From Edaphochlamys debaryana (Eukaryota > Chlorophyta > Chlorophyceae > Chlamydomonadales): a stretch of DNA of 64,000 bases. Positions within the stretch are counted from its first letter, which is position 1, and every line of letters starts with the position of its first letter. Positions 46,491-59,000 of the stretch are shown here, one piece after another. The translations under genes were made by a program, and so were the position numbers. The stretch lies in the NCBI GenBank assembly GCA_016858145.1, contig JAEHOE010000151.1, positions 230,544-294,543 on the forward strand. Reading direction: 5' to 3'. Under the pieces are notes generated by a model. That model ran no database searches. It was not told the DNA's origin and was given only the letters and a program-made list of their open reading frames with translations.

Positions 46491-48248
46491 GGGGGACCAG
46501 TGGGTGGCTGACGCGAGGTCTGCTGTAGGGATCCTGGGTTGCATGGCGGCCAAGACTTGGCTCTTCTAGAGGGCTGGGACACTGGCAGGGCTGGGTACAC
46601 TGGCAAGGCGCATCAGTACGCATGCAGACGTACCTGGGGTGATGGTTCTTTCTTAGTGCTGGCTTAGTGGGCTCATGAGCCTCTTCATAACGTTCAAGGG
46701 GCGGGCGGAGGTGAGGGGCAGGGCGCAGCCTGTGGGGGCAGCATCTGTTTGGTCAGAGGCAGCAAGGGAAATACTCAAGGGAAAGTCGGCTTCGGAGGCG
46801 TGTCGGAGTTGGGGAGGTGCTTGCTGGGCGGCAAACTGAATGCAAGGTTCAAGGCTTAGAGGGAAAGTGAGAGAAGTGGGGGGCAGGAAAGGAAAAGATA
46901 AAGCCTTGGTAGCCGTGGCCACCACACACAGCCCCCGCCGTGCCTATGCCGAGGACCCAGTCTCCCAGGGTCCCGGTCTCTGCCGGTCGCCGACGGCATG
47001 TGCGCAGCTTCATTCAGCGACGTCACTCAGGCCTGCTTGCTTTGATAAGGAACGACGCGTTACCGGGCTGCGGCCGGCGGGCAGCAGAGCTGCCGGCCCC
47101 GCATCAGGGGAAGAGGTCAACTTCCCCCGACCCCAGCAGGCGCTCCCTGAAGGAGAGTAGTCGCAAACCGTGTCCGCCACCTACTCCTTAAGTTCCTGGC
47201 CCTTCAAAGCAAGAGGTTGGTACAGCACGAGCGGCCCAAACCGCGCTCGACTTGCACCCGAGGGTCCCACAGCACCTTGCTGAGCTTCGCATCCTGCGGC
47301 CCTCCACGGAGGGCACCTCCACAGACCCGGCTCGCTCCCTAAGGGGCCACACAGATGCCCTACTCAGCCTAAGTCGTACGCCATCCATTGCATATACTTT
47401 GCTCAGTGCTGTGCCATCCGCATCCCGATAACTCATCAGCCGCAGCCTTTAAGACCACTGCGGTTTCTGCATCTACCCCACAGCCCGCTCTCTCTACGTC
47501 ACCTGACCTCCTCACCCCACGCTCCTGCGCATCCCGGACGCACACAATGGTACGCATCTCACACACAGGTACCACTATCTGTTACTTCAGCCTCCCTCAT
47601 AGTGAAGATCAGACCGTGGGAAAGACAGCCAAGAGACTCAACAGTCCACTCCTGTGTCGCCAAGTTCACATGGGTAGTGCCCCCAGCGCCCCTGAATCAC
47701 AACAGCCAAACATAGGCGAGTCCTGCCCAATAACAAGTCACTGCCCTATCCAAGGGCTGAGCCCTTAACGCCGCGAGGCAACCCGCAAAGCCAGACTTGG
47801 CCGGGGGCTTCTAGACAAGCGGGGCGCCCCCATGGGGGCGGAAAAGGGCTGAGCCCCTCACCCATCTACGCAACCCATTCCCCGTGGTAACCGTGGGCGC
47901 ACTATACTCCAACCGAGCTTTAACGCGTTGATAGCAGGTTGTCCGGGGACCCGCACCCCTCGGCACAGACTTAGCTGCCCGGTCTTATCTACACGGACAC
48001 CGGGGTAATCCCGGGGGGCTTCGCCGCCCGAAGAGCCTGACGGTGGCGGCTCAGCCCAAAACGTTGAGCGCCCAAGGGTCACTGCCAGTGTGGGTCGGAC
48101 TCCTCACCACACGCTACGCTAAGCCCGCTTGCACAGGCCGGCCTCCTGCACCTGCCCCTCCCCTGACCCCCCCTCTCCACCTCCACCCCCACCCCTCGCA
48201 CGCTGGAGTCCGCGCTTGACTCAGGTCCGCCCCCGTAACGTGCCGCAG
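46491..48248. other. Intergenic with short palindromes
   Basis: No gene was supported. Two palindromic elements lie at 47752-47766 and 47825-47840. A minus-strand frame at 47858-48082 is open but matches nothing I know. Confidence 0.4.
47752..47840. repeat. Cluster of short palindromes
   Basis: AAGGGCTGAGCCCTT (47752-47766, 7-bp arms) and the perfect 16-base palindrome CGCCCCCATGGGGGCG (47825-47840) lie within 90 bases; a third AAGGGCTGAGCCCC copy follows at about 47844. This may be the edge of a small non-autonomous repeat, but no terminal repeats or target duplication were found. Confidence 0.45.
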
Positions 48249-51214
48249 CTAGAACACGATCCGGGCCGGGTGGCGCTGGAAGTAATCGAATTTGAGGTCC
48301 ATGTTATCCTTGAAGCCCTGCTGGAAGGCCTGCGCGCGGGGCGGGCACCGAAAAGGAAGCTCCGTTCAAACATGTCGCCGCAAGCGATGCGGCACCTGCG
48401 CGTGCCCCTGGTCACCAGCGTCGGCGAGGCCCTCCTGGTAGCCTGTTGCTCCGAATGCGGCCTCCCCGCTAGGGCGTGGCACCCGGGCTTGGCTCCCCCT
48501 CAGCCCCACACGTGCGGCGCCCGGTCCTCCGGCCGGCCCCGATCCCTGATCCCACCCGCACGCATCCGCCCAGCCAGCCCCATCGCCCCAGCCGGCCCCG
48601 CGCTAGCCAGCTCACCAGTAGCGCCGCGTCCGGCTCCGGCTCCGGACGGTCCAACTCCGCTACCACCGCCTGCCCCACGCCCTGGCGGCACCAGGGGTGG
48701 GCCAGCACCTGCGCCAGGCTGAGCCGCTTCTGGAAACGCGCCTGCAGCATGCCGTCCAGCAGGTCCCGCAGGATGGGGTCCGCGGGCCAGGCCTCCTGCG
48801 GCGGCCACCAGCGGCTGGCGGCCTTGTTGCGTGTGAGCACGGCGCGGTCTGTGGCGAGCTTGAGGTTCAGGGGGCCGCCCGTCGGGCTGCCGAAGCAAAA
48901 GGGCATGAAGTGGCCGAAGATCATCTGCAAGGATGGCACCGGCGGTAGGTAGGTGAAGCTGAGTTGGTGTTCAAGGACAAGGCAGGGCGGGGGGCGGAGG
49001 CCTGCGGGGCTGTGGGGGGGCTGCCCTCCCACTCCAGCGGAGCCCGGCCCACGCAGCGCAGCGGTACCCGGCCCACCTGGAACAACGTCACGCCGCAGCT
49101 GTAGACTGGGGCAAGCATGGCAGGGGGCAGCGGGGAAAGACAGAGGGGAGGTACGGGCGTTGATGGGGCTGGACCATGGCACCCATCCACCCGCACTATC
49201 CACAGGAACCCACGTACTCCTGATGTGGCCCGCACCTAGACAGAGGTCACTGCTTGGAGAGTCCCTGCCTTGACCTGCGTGCCAACACCCCCAACGATAC
49301 GCCGAGATGGTACGCCCGCTTTGGGTCCCCACACCCTCTCGCCTTGCAGCGAGCCCCTGGAAACCCAGCCTCCTGAACCAGATGCACCACGCTCACACGC
49401 GCACACGCTCCCAGGCTCGCTCACCGTCGACCTTGCCCCCGTCGTAGTGCCCCTGCTCGTCCCGCAGGTTCATGTCGTACACCTCGGGCGCCATGTACAC
49501 AGGGGTGCCCACCACCGTGCCCAGCGCCCCGTCCTCTTCCAGGCACTTGCTGAGCCCAAAGTCCGCAACCTGCCGTGGTGGGACGGAGACCGAGAGAAGA
49601 GGCGGAGCGATGGGTGCATGGGTGCATGCTTGGGTCGGCGTTGTGGCGGCCCTGTCGGCCCCAAGCTCCGGGGCTGATCTCAGCCCACGAGGACAGAACA
49701 CAGAGAGGGCCTATCTCTGCGCATCGTGCTACCGCGTTGCCCACCTTGAGTAGCTTTTCCGAGATGAGGCAGTTGTCCGGCTTGATGTCCCTGGCGAGGG
49801 ACGTGAACAAGCAAGCTTCAGGGTGGAGCCCCATGCGCGTGGTGCCCCCCTTCCAGACCTCCTGCCTCCTGCCCCTCACCGGTTGAAGATGTGCTGGGCG
49901 TGGCCGTGACGGAGGCCCAGCAGCTGCGGACCAAGATACGGTGGGATGAGGGACAGACCCCTGATCACGGCGTGCCCTCCAAAGCGACGCCGCTCGGCCC
50001 AACGGTCATGCACGCACGTGGCACGGACGGCCTCACCAGCTGCAGGAACATGACCCTGGCTCTGTTCTGCTCCAGCGGGATGTGCTTGGAGAGTGCGCTC
50101 CCCTCCGCGTACTCGAGGACCTGGGAGGGGTCCGTCCGGGAGCGCGGTTGCGCAGTGGGCAGCGGTGCCTTGCTCGGGATCCCAGCCGGCTGTTGCTCCA
50201 GCGTACCGGTAGTACCCTTAGCCCCAGGCACTGACTGCCCAGGCTGCCTCGATAAGCACACACCGTCCCCGGCAACCCCAGGCCAGCTTATCAAGCCCGC
50301 GTGGGCCCCGCACCCCCCCCCTCCCCACCAGGAAGATGCGCTCTCGCCCGTCGTTGTCGGCTGACACTCGCGGCACCCTCGTCGTAACACCCACCTGAGG
50401 CACAGGGAGTGGTGCAGCCTTCGCAGCAGTCGAGGCAGGGTCGGGTCACGCCAGCTCCGATGCCCCTAAAACCCGCCTTGCAACTCTGCCCTCACACATG
50501 GTCCCATCCCTTTGTGTCGGGCCATGCGGTGGCGCCAAGGCGTTCCCCCGTCGGCGTTCTCCTGCGGAGCTCGCCTGCCAAGTACCAACCTCCCCCTTCC
50601 CGGCACAGCGCGCCATCCATCGCAACGTGCCCATCTCATGTGGCGTCCGGGTCCCCGCCCCACACCCCCGCACCCCACCCCTCACGTCAAATAGTCGGCA
50701 CACATGCTGTGAGTTGAGCACGCCCTGGTTTTTGGCTTCGCGCTTCAGCTTGTCTAGATGGTCGTTGTTGCATGCGGCTAGTGGCTTCTGGAAGGGGTGA
50801 GCCGGTTGAGGCAGGGGCTCAGCACGGGCAGGGCTGGGGAGGCGAAAACCCGGCACCCCGGGAGCACCCAGTTTCTTGTCCGCACCTTGTTGATCTTTAC
50901 TGCCACTGGCTCGAGGTTGCCATCCGCGTTCTTTCGGGAGCAGAGCCATACCTGTGCACAGTGGATGCCATCGCGGGCAAGGTGGCTCATATATGCTACA
51001 GCGGAGCCTGAGCTTTCATCTATGCACAGTGACGTGCTCCACGCAGACAGGGGCCATCAAGGTGAAGCCCAGTTATGAGTTCATAAACCAGCTGCCACGA
51101 GCACTTGCAAGGGCCGTAGCTTGCCTCGCCAAAGCTGCCAGTGCCAAGCAACGTTGCGTTGCCAACGAAGCCTTCGGGAAGGCCGAGCGCAGCGGCATCA
51201 ACTCCCGAAGCCAT
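48249..51214 (-). CDS. SnRK2-like serine/threonine kinase K5
   Basis: Minus-strand exons: 51214-51125, 50951-50886, 50787-50686, 50394-50329, 50120-50037, 49923-49880, 49790-49745, 49569-49425, 49105-49077, 48924-48616, 48329-48249; about 353 aa. Seen: LLGTGSFGE/VWLC, VAVK Lys49, alpha-C Glu69 (KREAKNQ), VSADNDGRERIFL, EYAEGSALSKHI, HIFNRDIKPDN with Asp152, DFG Asp169, VYMAPEVYD, DVYSCGVTLFQ, QKRLSLAQVLAHPW. The HRD His is Asn, as in K1 and K2. Intron 1 has a GC donor (GAG/GCAAGC) at the same loop position. Unlike K1/K2, no intron separates LAQ from VLAHPW, and exon 5 is 15 bases shorter. The start gives MASGVDAAALGLPEGFVG, matching K6. It is closest to K6, with which it shares an identical 169-base tract around exon 8. 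Confidence 0.86.
49415..49583. repeat. 169-base tract identical to 53743-53911
   Basis: The tract covers exon 8 of K5 plus about 10-14 bases of each flanking intron and is base-for-base identical to the same region of K6, whereas neighbouring exons and introns of the two genes differ widely. Confidence 0.9.
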
Positions 51215-52746
51215 TCGCGCAAGCGAGACAAGCTCTGAGTAGGCACGATACGGCGTCTATGAGGTGTGGGTAACTGAACGCCCTGTGAGTGGAGGCGGAT
51301 GCAATGTGATTTTGCGGGCCCGGGCCTGGACTGGACGCTGGGCCCGACGAGGGCGCTGGACGCACCTCCTCGCCACCTCCTAGCTAGGAGGTGGACCCCC
51401 CGGCAGGCCCCGGCCAATGACCTGCGCCCACCCATGCGGTCACCTGTGCTGCCCGTCGCCCTGCTTGTTTTTCTTCCCGTCGCGTCGCACAGAGCTTCGA
51501 TGCGGCCAGCTGCATACCCCGTCGTCACGGCCCCTGCGAGCCCCATGCCCTTCGCCACGACCAAGCGACCCTCGCGTCGTTGATACTTGTACCCCTAAGC
51601 GGGTACAGCGCCCCCGGCCAATGAGATAACTGCGGCATTCGTCGACGGCGCACTGCCCAGCGCCTGTTTGCTGTGGGGACGCCTGGGACGGAAACGTTAC
51701 AGCCAGCCCGTGGCAGACACACAGGAGGTCAGGAGCCTCCACTTCAGTTGCTCCCCTCCAGGCGCCAGGCGGTGCCCAGGGCCCCAGGCAATCCTTACGT
51801 GCCCAGGCGGCCAGGCGTGCAGTGCCACCTACTATTCGATCCTTTACATCGGCAAGACAGGGGCTGCCAGTTCATCCGCCACGACTGCCATAAATCCCAT
51901 AAGCCTCTTTCCCTAATCCTTCAGGCGGACGAGGCGGTGCCCACGGTCCGCGTCCGTCACATGCCGTGGGCTGACGTGCCGCCAATCCGTCCCGGGCTCC
52001 CGGCCACCGACCGGGAGACAGTGACCGGCCTACACAGCGGCAGGGGATGATTGCCCAGCACCACCCGGGCGAGCCTCCGGATCCCAGCCGGCCAGCCCCC
52101 AGCCCACCCATGCGCACGCGGCCTGGGGGAGGGTCGTTCTGGACACCGGAAGGCACTGGCACTGAACGGGGCAGCACTGTACCGCTCACGGTTGAGACCT
52201 GACATCTTGGCCACACCGCCTTTCTCAGCTCTCGACTCGCCCAAAGCCGGGCTGCAACCACCGCGCGCACACCAAACGGTTGATGTCGAACCCCTTGACA
52301 CGCCATCCACCTGACCGCCACACACACACCGCCCTCCCCGGCTCATGCGAGCAACCCTTCTCTCTCTCTCTCACACACACACACATCCTGCTTTACTCGC
52401 TACTCACAGCTACTCATATGGGGTTAGCGCAACTCTGCGTTGGCGCCGGCTCTTGGACCGCGGCTCCCCTGCTTCGGTAATTCTCCCATGCATACTCTTG
52501 GTGCACTCATTTCGATACCACAATAAGGAGATATCGGGAATATCAATTCTGGGGATGAAGACTTTCGGAGGTTGGTAGGGGGTTGCGTCTCAGCCCCCAA
52601 CAACCATGACCAATCTGATTGATACAGCATACGTAACAGAATGACTGCGCTCCATCCCCATGACATGACCTTCTGCCTAACGTTAGACTTTGTACGTTGC
52701 GCCTATGCAACCCTCGTGCCCCGCCCGACCAGCCCGGCACACTCCT
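51215..52746. other. Intergenic between K5 and K6
   Basis: This is K5 upstream sequence and K6 3' sequence. A (TC)7(AC)6 microsatellite lies at 52359-52384. No gene was recognised in 1.5 kb. Confidence 0.4.
52359..52384. repeat. Compound microsatellite (TC)7(AC)6
   Basis: Seven TC units run directly into six AC units, with a shorter CA run about 40 bases upstream. Confidence 0.9.
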
Positions 52747-55361
52747 CTAGGCCGCCAGGAGGGCAGCTCGCGTGTCCAACATTACCCCGAACTTCCACTC
52801 CATGTCGGCGCGAAAGGCGGCCTTAAACTCCTGAGGAAGACGCGAGGTTGAACGCGTGAACGCTAGCTGGATGGGCATGGCATGTACAGAGCGTCATGGG
52901 CTGCGATGGCTGGGTTGTGCCAGGCGGTGTCACCCAAACGCAGCTCTGAAGTACCTAACGCGGCTTACCCAGCCCCTCCCCCGCGGCCCCCCGCACGGCG
53001 CACCTCGTGCCGTGCATCCAGCACCGGCTCCTTCTTCAGCTCCCGGATCAGGTTCTCCTGGACGTTCCGAGCGCACCACGGGTGCGCAATCACCTGCGTC
53101 AGGCTGAGCCGTCGCCGGGGATCCGCCTGCAGCATGCCGTCCAGCAGGTCCCGCAGGATGGGGTCCGCGGGCCAGTTCTCCTGCGGTGGCCACCAGCGGC
53201 TGGCGGCCTTGTTCTGTGCGAGGGCCAGCCGGTCAGCGGCCAGACCCAGATCGAGGGAGCGGCCGTCGCTGGCGTGGAACCAGAAGGGCAGGCGGCCCCG
53301 GCCGAACACCATCTGCAGAGGTACACGGCACGGCAGCAAGGGAGGCAGCTGATGGCAACCACGGGTTTGCAAGGAGCTGCGTCGCATGCTGGTGTAACGG
53401 CATCCGTGCCTGTACACAGCAACTGGTGCACGACACCTGATGGCCTCATCCCGCGGGCCCACCTGGAAGAGCGTTGCCCCGCAGCTGTAGACTGGGGGCG
53501 GTGCCGCGGGGGGAGTGCCAGGGAGGGAGGCGTTGAGGCGTTTGGTTCCCCGCGCATCCGTGACTTGCGGCATCTCCGGGTGCTAAGCATGTATCTAGTC
53601 AAGGCTACCGCGTGCAATGCCAAGAGGTAACGAGCAAGAGCGCAAGCTCCTTGCAACTGCCTGACCTACCCGCACCCAAGCAACCTGCTCCGTCAGCTGC
53701 TGAGAGCACGCTGCCCTCGCCCTCCGTAATGCACAAGCTAGCGCTCGCTCACCGTCGACCTTGCCCCCGTCGTAGTGCCCCTGCTCGTCCCGCAGGTTCA
53801 TGTCGTACACCTCGGGCGCCATGTACACAGGGGTGCCCACCACCGTGCCCAGCGCCCCGTCCTCTTCCAGGCACTTGCTGAGCCCAAAGTCCGCAACCTG
53901 CCGTGGTGGGAGTGACGGGAGCAGGAACGCTGGGTTTCGGAAGCCTTTTCGTGCCAACCCGGCGGAGACGCAGAGCGCACAGTACCACGGGACACCCTGT
54001 GCAGCTCAGGTCACACCTTGAGGAGGCCGCCCGCAATGAGGCAGTTGTCGGGCTTGATGTCCCTGGCCAATCAAGGATCACGGAAGGAATCTCAAAAGAC
54101 CGTAGGCGGACGTCCAGCTCCGGGTGCGGGAACGAGGGGCCGAACCACACAGCCGCAACGCGGTGGGCACACAAGCGCCCCGATCCAGAAGCTGCGCGCA
54201 CGGCCCTTCCACCAGCCCTCACCGGATGTAAATGTTCTGGGCATGGCAGTGTCGCAACCCGAACAGCTGCACGACATGGGGAATCCGGCATTAGTAAGGC
54301 TTTGCCAAGGGGGCTCGCTTGCCCTCGGATGCGTGCCCCTGGCACCGCCTGCCCGGACCCACCAGCTGCAGGAAGTTCCACCTCGCGGAGCCCTCGCTGA
54401 AGGGGATGTGGTTCGTGAGCGCCATGCCCTCCGCATACTCGAGCACCTGAGGTGGGGCCGCCGCAGGCGAGTGGAAATCAGATCGCCCCCAACAGAGGGA
54501 GGAGAGCCGGCTACTTAGACAAGCATGCAGGCAGCCAATGCGCTGAGAGTGTCCCTGCATGGCTGCAAGCCAAGGGGCCGCCGCCCCCACCCTCACGCAC
54601 CAGGTAGATGCGCACGCGGCCGTCGTTGTCTGCCGACACGGGCGGCACGTGCTGGGTGCACCCCACCTGGCAGCCGGGCGGCGGGGAGGGAGGGAGGCGT
54701 GGGCCGGCAGCCACACACACGTGACAGCGCAGAGCAAGGGTACCCGCTGCCTCCGGATACTGAGTATTCACGGAATGCGCGGGCAAAGTGCAAGGCAGCT
54801 CAGCACCGCATGCGGCGAGCGGATCCCTCCCCCGCTCACATCGTGCAGCTGGCAAACGTGCAGGGAGGCCAGGACGCCCTGGTTGATGGCCTCGCGTCTG
54901 AGCCGCTCCAGCTGCTCGTCGGTGCAGTCCACGAGCGCCCTCTGCAGGGCAGGGCGGGTGGGGGCAGGTGGGGGCCGGCCACGGTGTGGGTGCGTGCGCG
55001 CACGCACGGCGCCCCGGTCCCGGCGAGTCCCGGCGGGTTGAGACAAGACCCGACTGTACACGCACCTTTGTAATCTTCACCGCGACCTGCTCGACCGCAC
55101 CGTTCTTCAGGCGACAGCACAGCCAAACCTGCGATGGGCGCACGCATACTTCGCCCTCAGCACAAGCCTTGATCGTTTCAACGTCATAGCTCTGTATAAT
55201 ATTGGAGCGCCAGAGCACATCCAATCGCGAGCACACGGCTAGTTGCGCAAACATAATAAGAAGCCGCTCTCGCGCAAGCTTGCCTCGCCAAAGCCGCCTG
55301 TGCCTAGTAGCGTTGCCTGGCCCACAAAGCTTGCGGGAAGGCCGAGAGCTGCCGCCTCCAT
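52747..55361 (-). CDS. SnRK2-like serine/threonine kinase K6
   Basis: Minus-strand exons: 55361-55284, 55128-55066, 54941-54840, 54666-54601, 54446-54363, 54266-54223, 54062-54017, 53897-53753, 53491-53463, 53312-53004, 52830-52747; about 349 aa. Seen: LLGTGGFGE/VWLCC, VAVK Lys44, REAINQGVL, EYAEGMALTNHI, NIYIRDIKPDN with Asp147, DFG Asp164, VYMAPEVYD, DVYSCGATLFQ, RRRLSLTQVIAHPW. The HRD His is Ile, a different change from the Asn of K1, K2 and K5. Intron 1 has a GC donor (GAG/GCAAGC). The last exon (EFKAAFRADMEWKF) is homologous to that of K5 but diverged. Exon 8 is identical to K5 at the DNA level. Catalytic Lys, Asp and DFG remain, so activity is likely. Confidence 0.85.
53743..53911. repeat. 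169-base tract identical to 49415-49583
   Basis: This is the K6 partner of the identical tract; identity breaks sharply on both sides inside introns. Confidence 0.9.
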
Positions 55362-56025
55362 GTCCGCAGACGGGATCGGTGCCAACTGCCTGCACGCGCA
55401 GCTAGGCTAAAAGCTGATCAGTGATGATGGCCTGTACTGAGTGGGCAGCGCGATATGGCGTATGGGTGGTGACGCATGCAGGGCGACTCGATGAAGGGGG
55501 GCCCAATGCGGGCCTAATGCTGGCCCGACCGCGGCGCACGAACCGTCGCCAATTTCACGAGGCCTGGGGCTCGTACCCCAGCCGCACACGGCATCCCGCT
55601 ACCAAATCCCTGCGCATCATATGATGGGTCCAAGCAAAACACAGCTGCAGGGTAACCAGGACCCCATCCACTCCAGGTTCGCACCCAATCCCTGACAATA
55701 CTGGCACTATCGGCGCAGCACTGCACAGCATTATCTACGCAGCGAGCGCATCATAGCCTGGGTGCCACCCAAGCATCCACACCCCATCAGAAACACACCA
55801 ACATCGCCATCACGCGTCATGCACTCATGCATGCGGCCACACGGCCATGCGGCCCGGTACCCCACAGGCCCTGGCCGCATCAAACCCTTCAATTCTTCAC
55901 TTGCACAGTTGCAATCCAGTCCTAAATCGATCTGTCTTGTAACAGCAACCAGTACACGAGAGCATGCCGATGCTCCCTGAGTTCATGAGCGCACGGCCCG
56001 CCCTCGCTACATTCCCGGTGCCTTG
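55362..56025. other. Intergenic between K6 and K4
   Basis: This is K6 upstream region and K4 3' region, 0.66 kb. No gene or motif was recognised. Confidence 0.4.
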
Positions 56026-59000
56026 CTACGGCCCTGTGCCGAACGGTGAGGGACGGGGCAGGCCCAGAGGCGGCGGCGGCGGGGGCAGCAGCAGAGGCGG
56101 CGGGGATGGAACCTGGGATGGGTTCTCCATGCGAAGGAGTGGGGGCGCCGAGCAGTAGTTTCTGACGCGTCCACGTGCAGGCATGGCAGGGGTCAGCAAC
56201 GCTGCCCAAACTTGACGGCGCAAGGGCGCCGCAGGCCGCTCCTCCTCCTCCTGTCGCGCCACCATGGTCCGCAAACGCTTCACCACCGTGGCCATGGCGG
56301 GGCGGTCCTCCGGCCTCAGTGCGAGGCAGTCCCTAGCGAGGTCGTACGCGTCGTCTCGGAGCAGGGGCGACAAGTACTCTAGGAGGCCGCCCGACTCCAG
56401 TTTGCGCAGCAGGCAGCCGGGCAGCTGCTCCAGCTGCTCCGGCGTGGTGAGGAGAAGGCCCTCCAGCTGCGGCGCATAATACAGTGGGTGCAGGTGGGGA
56501 GCGCGGCGTCAGCATGAGGGGAGGGGGGTACTAGGTATACCTTGCTTGTGTGTTGGCGGGGCGGGGATGCAGCATGATTTGCTTGCTGCGACAAGGCGCG
56601 CATGCTGCAGCGGAGCGTACTGGCGTGACTCAGACCAGGCCCGAACCCAAGCTTACCTGCTTGTTCCATGGCGGCCGGCCCTCCCCCAGGTGGACGAGGT
56701 CCTTGTCCAGCAGCTCATAGATTTTGTGGTCCTTGCACGACACTAGCTGGCAGAAGATCACGCCCCAGCCGTACACGTCAACCTAGGGGCCAGTGAGAAC
56801 GTGTGATGACTGCAAAGGGGGCTGTGGCCAGATCGGTTGCTGGATCCTGGGCGGTCATGCGACCTGCCGACCCCTACACCCCAGCGCACCTCGGTGCCGT
56901 AGCGACGGTCGGGGCCGTACTTGGTGAGCTCTGGGGCCATCCACAGCGGGCTGCCCCGGACCTGCTCGCTCTGTATGCCTTCCGGCACCTTTGACTTGCT
57001 GATGCCAAAGTCCGTGATCTGGAACCGGGGTGAAGCCCAAGCACGAAGGTTGCCGGCAGGTAATGGCCATCAAAAAACCTTTAGGCTCTAGGTGCGCTTG
57101 CGCTGGCTCACCCGGACATGCAGGTTGTCTGTGAGCAGGACGTTGTCTGCCGCATGCGGAGACAAGGCGCGGGCGCACCAAGGGGAAGTGAGCTTACTTA
57201 GGGCATCGTTGCAGACGGCCAGCCGCGGGCGCAGCGTGTCATCGGTGCCCACCTGGCTTGACATCTCGGTGGACTATGGGCTCGGGCTTGTGGGAGTGCA
57301 GGAACAGCAGGCCCTGGGGGTAGGGAGGATGGCAAGGGGGGTGGGTGGGGGCGGAAATTATATAACGAATACACATTCGCGGGCGGAGCGAGGGGGTGGA
57401 CGGGCAGGCGGGAGAATGGGGGGTGGGGGCGGGGGTGCCGGGGTTGGGTGGGTTCGTGCCGCCGGTGGGTCGCTCAACGTGGGGCCCGTCCAGAAACTGA
57501 GCGCTGCCGTGCGCTGCTCTGCACCCACAACCTGCGCGTTGCTGTGCGCTGCTTTTCTTGCTAGCTATTATCTGGACTAGACCAAATGGGATCTTGTTTT
57601 GGGGGCGGGCGGAGGACGGGCTCGGTGGGATGTGGGAGGGAGGTCAGGATTGGAAGGGAAGGTCCTCGACCGCCGCTCCCAACTTGCCTCTGCCAGCTCC
57701 AGCGCCACTCGAAGGCGTTTTAGCGGAGTCAGCTGCCGTGCGCCCTTGAGCCGCTCCGCCTCCTGAAGGAACAGGCGCTGGAGGTCCAGCGGGTACCTGG
57801 GGGCGAGCACACCAGCCAAGCGGTCTCAGCCTCAGCCTCTGACTCCGTCAGTCATGTCCGCACCCGCACCCACACCCCGCCGCCCACCGGGCTCTGCCCC
57901 GCCGATGCCCACGCGGAGTCTACGCTGGTTGCCGCGCCCAGGCCGCTCCCACCAGGCCATGACGATGCACGTCTCGCGCGTGTGTGGGTTGGTGGTGGTG
58001 CCCACCACCTGCGTGATCCGCTCGTTGTACGGCAGGGAGCGCATGATGGCGAACTCCTGCTGCAGTACGGCATTGTCTGGCTGGTGCAGGTTCTTCACGG
58101 CGACCTGTGGCGGCGGGGGGGCGGGTACCCGAGGGGTTGTACGGTACAACTCGTACCGAAGACGCACCCCTACCCAGCAAGGAGAACCTGTGAAGAGCAA
58201 CACTGCGTCGCCCATAGCAGCGTACGGCAGCTCGAGGAGATGCAGCTCACCTTCATGCCCCTGTACCGGGCGGAGGATACCTGCCCCAAGCCCCCGGTCG
58301 CCACGCGTGTAACCCGCTCGAGCTCCGCCCACCCAACCACGAAGTCCCACGGCCGCATGCCGGCGGCTTCGGCTGCCGCCGTCAGGCCGTGCCGCGCCAG
58401 CGCCTCCCTCCACGCCTCCGCCACCCGCGCAAAGCTGCACAGCGCCGCATCCATGTCTCGAAGCCCGTCCTCCCGCGGCACCGCGCCGTCCGGGAAGCGA
58501 GGCAGCTGCTCGCGCTTCTGCCACACGCCCAGCCATGCGTCCCGGCTGGTAGCGAGGCGGATGGGGACGGCGGGGTCCGTGGGGCTGCCCAGCGACGCCC
58601 CCAGATCGAGAAGGGCGCCCACGGCCGCCGCCTCGCCACACGCCACGGCGCAGTGCAGCGGCGTCCACCCGCTGAACGCCCCCGCCTGCTCGCCGGCCGG
58701 GACAGCGATGCTGTCGGGCCGGGCCCTGTGCAGGGACCTGAGGGCTGGGGCCGAGCCGGCGCAGGCCGCCAAGTGGGCCGGGGCCCAGCCGGTGCTGGCG
58801 AGTTTCAGGGGGCTGGCGGGCGGTGCGCTGCCACTTTTGGGCGCCCCGGCCTCCATTGCCAGCAGAAGGGCAACTGTGCTGGCGTCCCCCGCGGCACAGG
58901 CCAGATGCAGAGGTGTCCTGGAACGGGCATGGGAGTGGCGCGAGATAACGTTACTGGCGTACCTGGACGGGACATCAGTCTGTGCGCCGTGACGTCGCCT

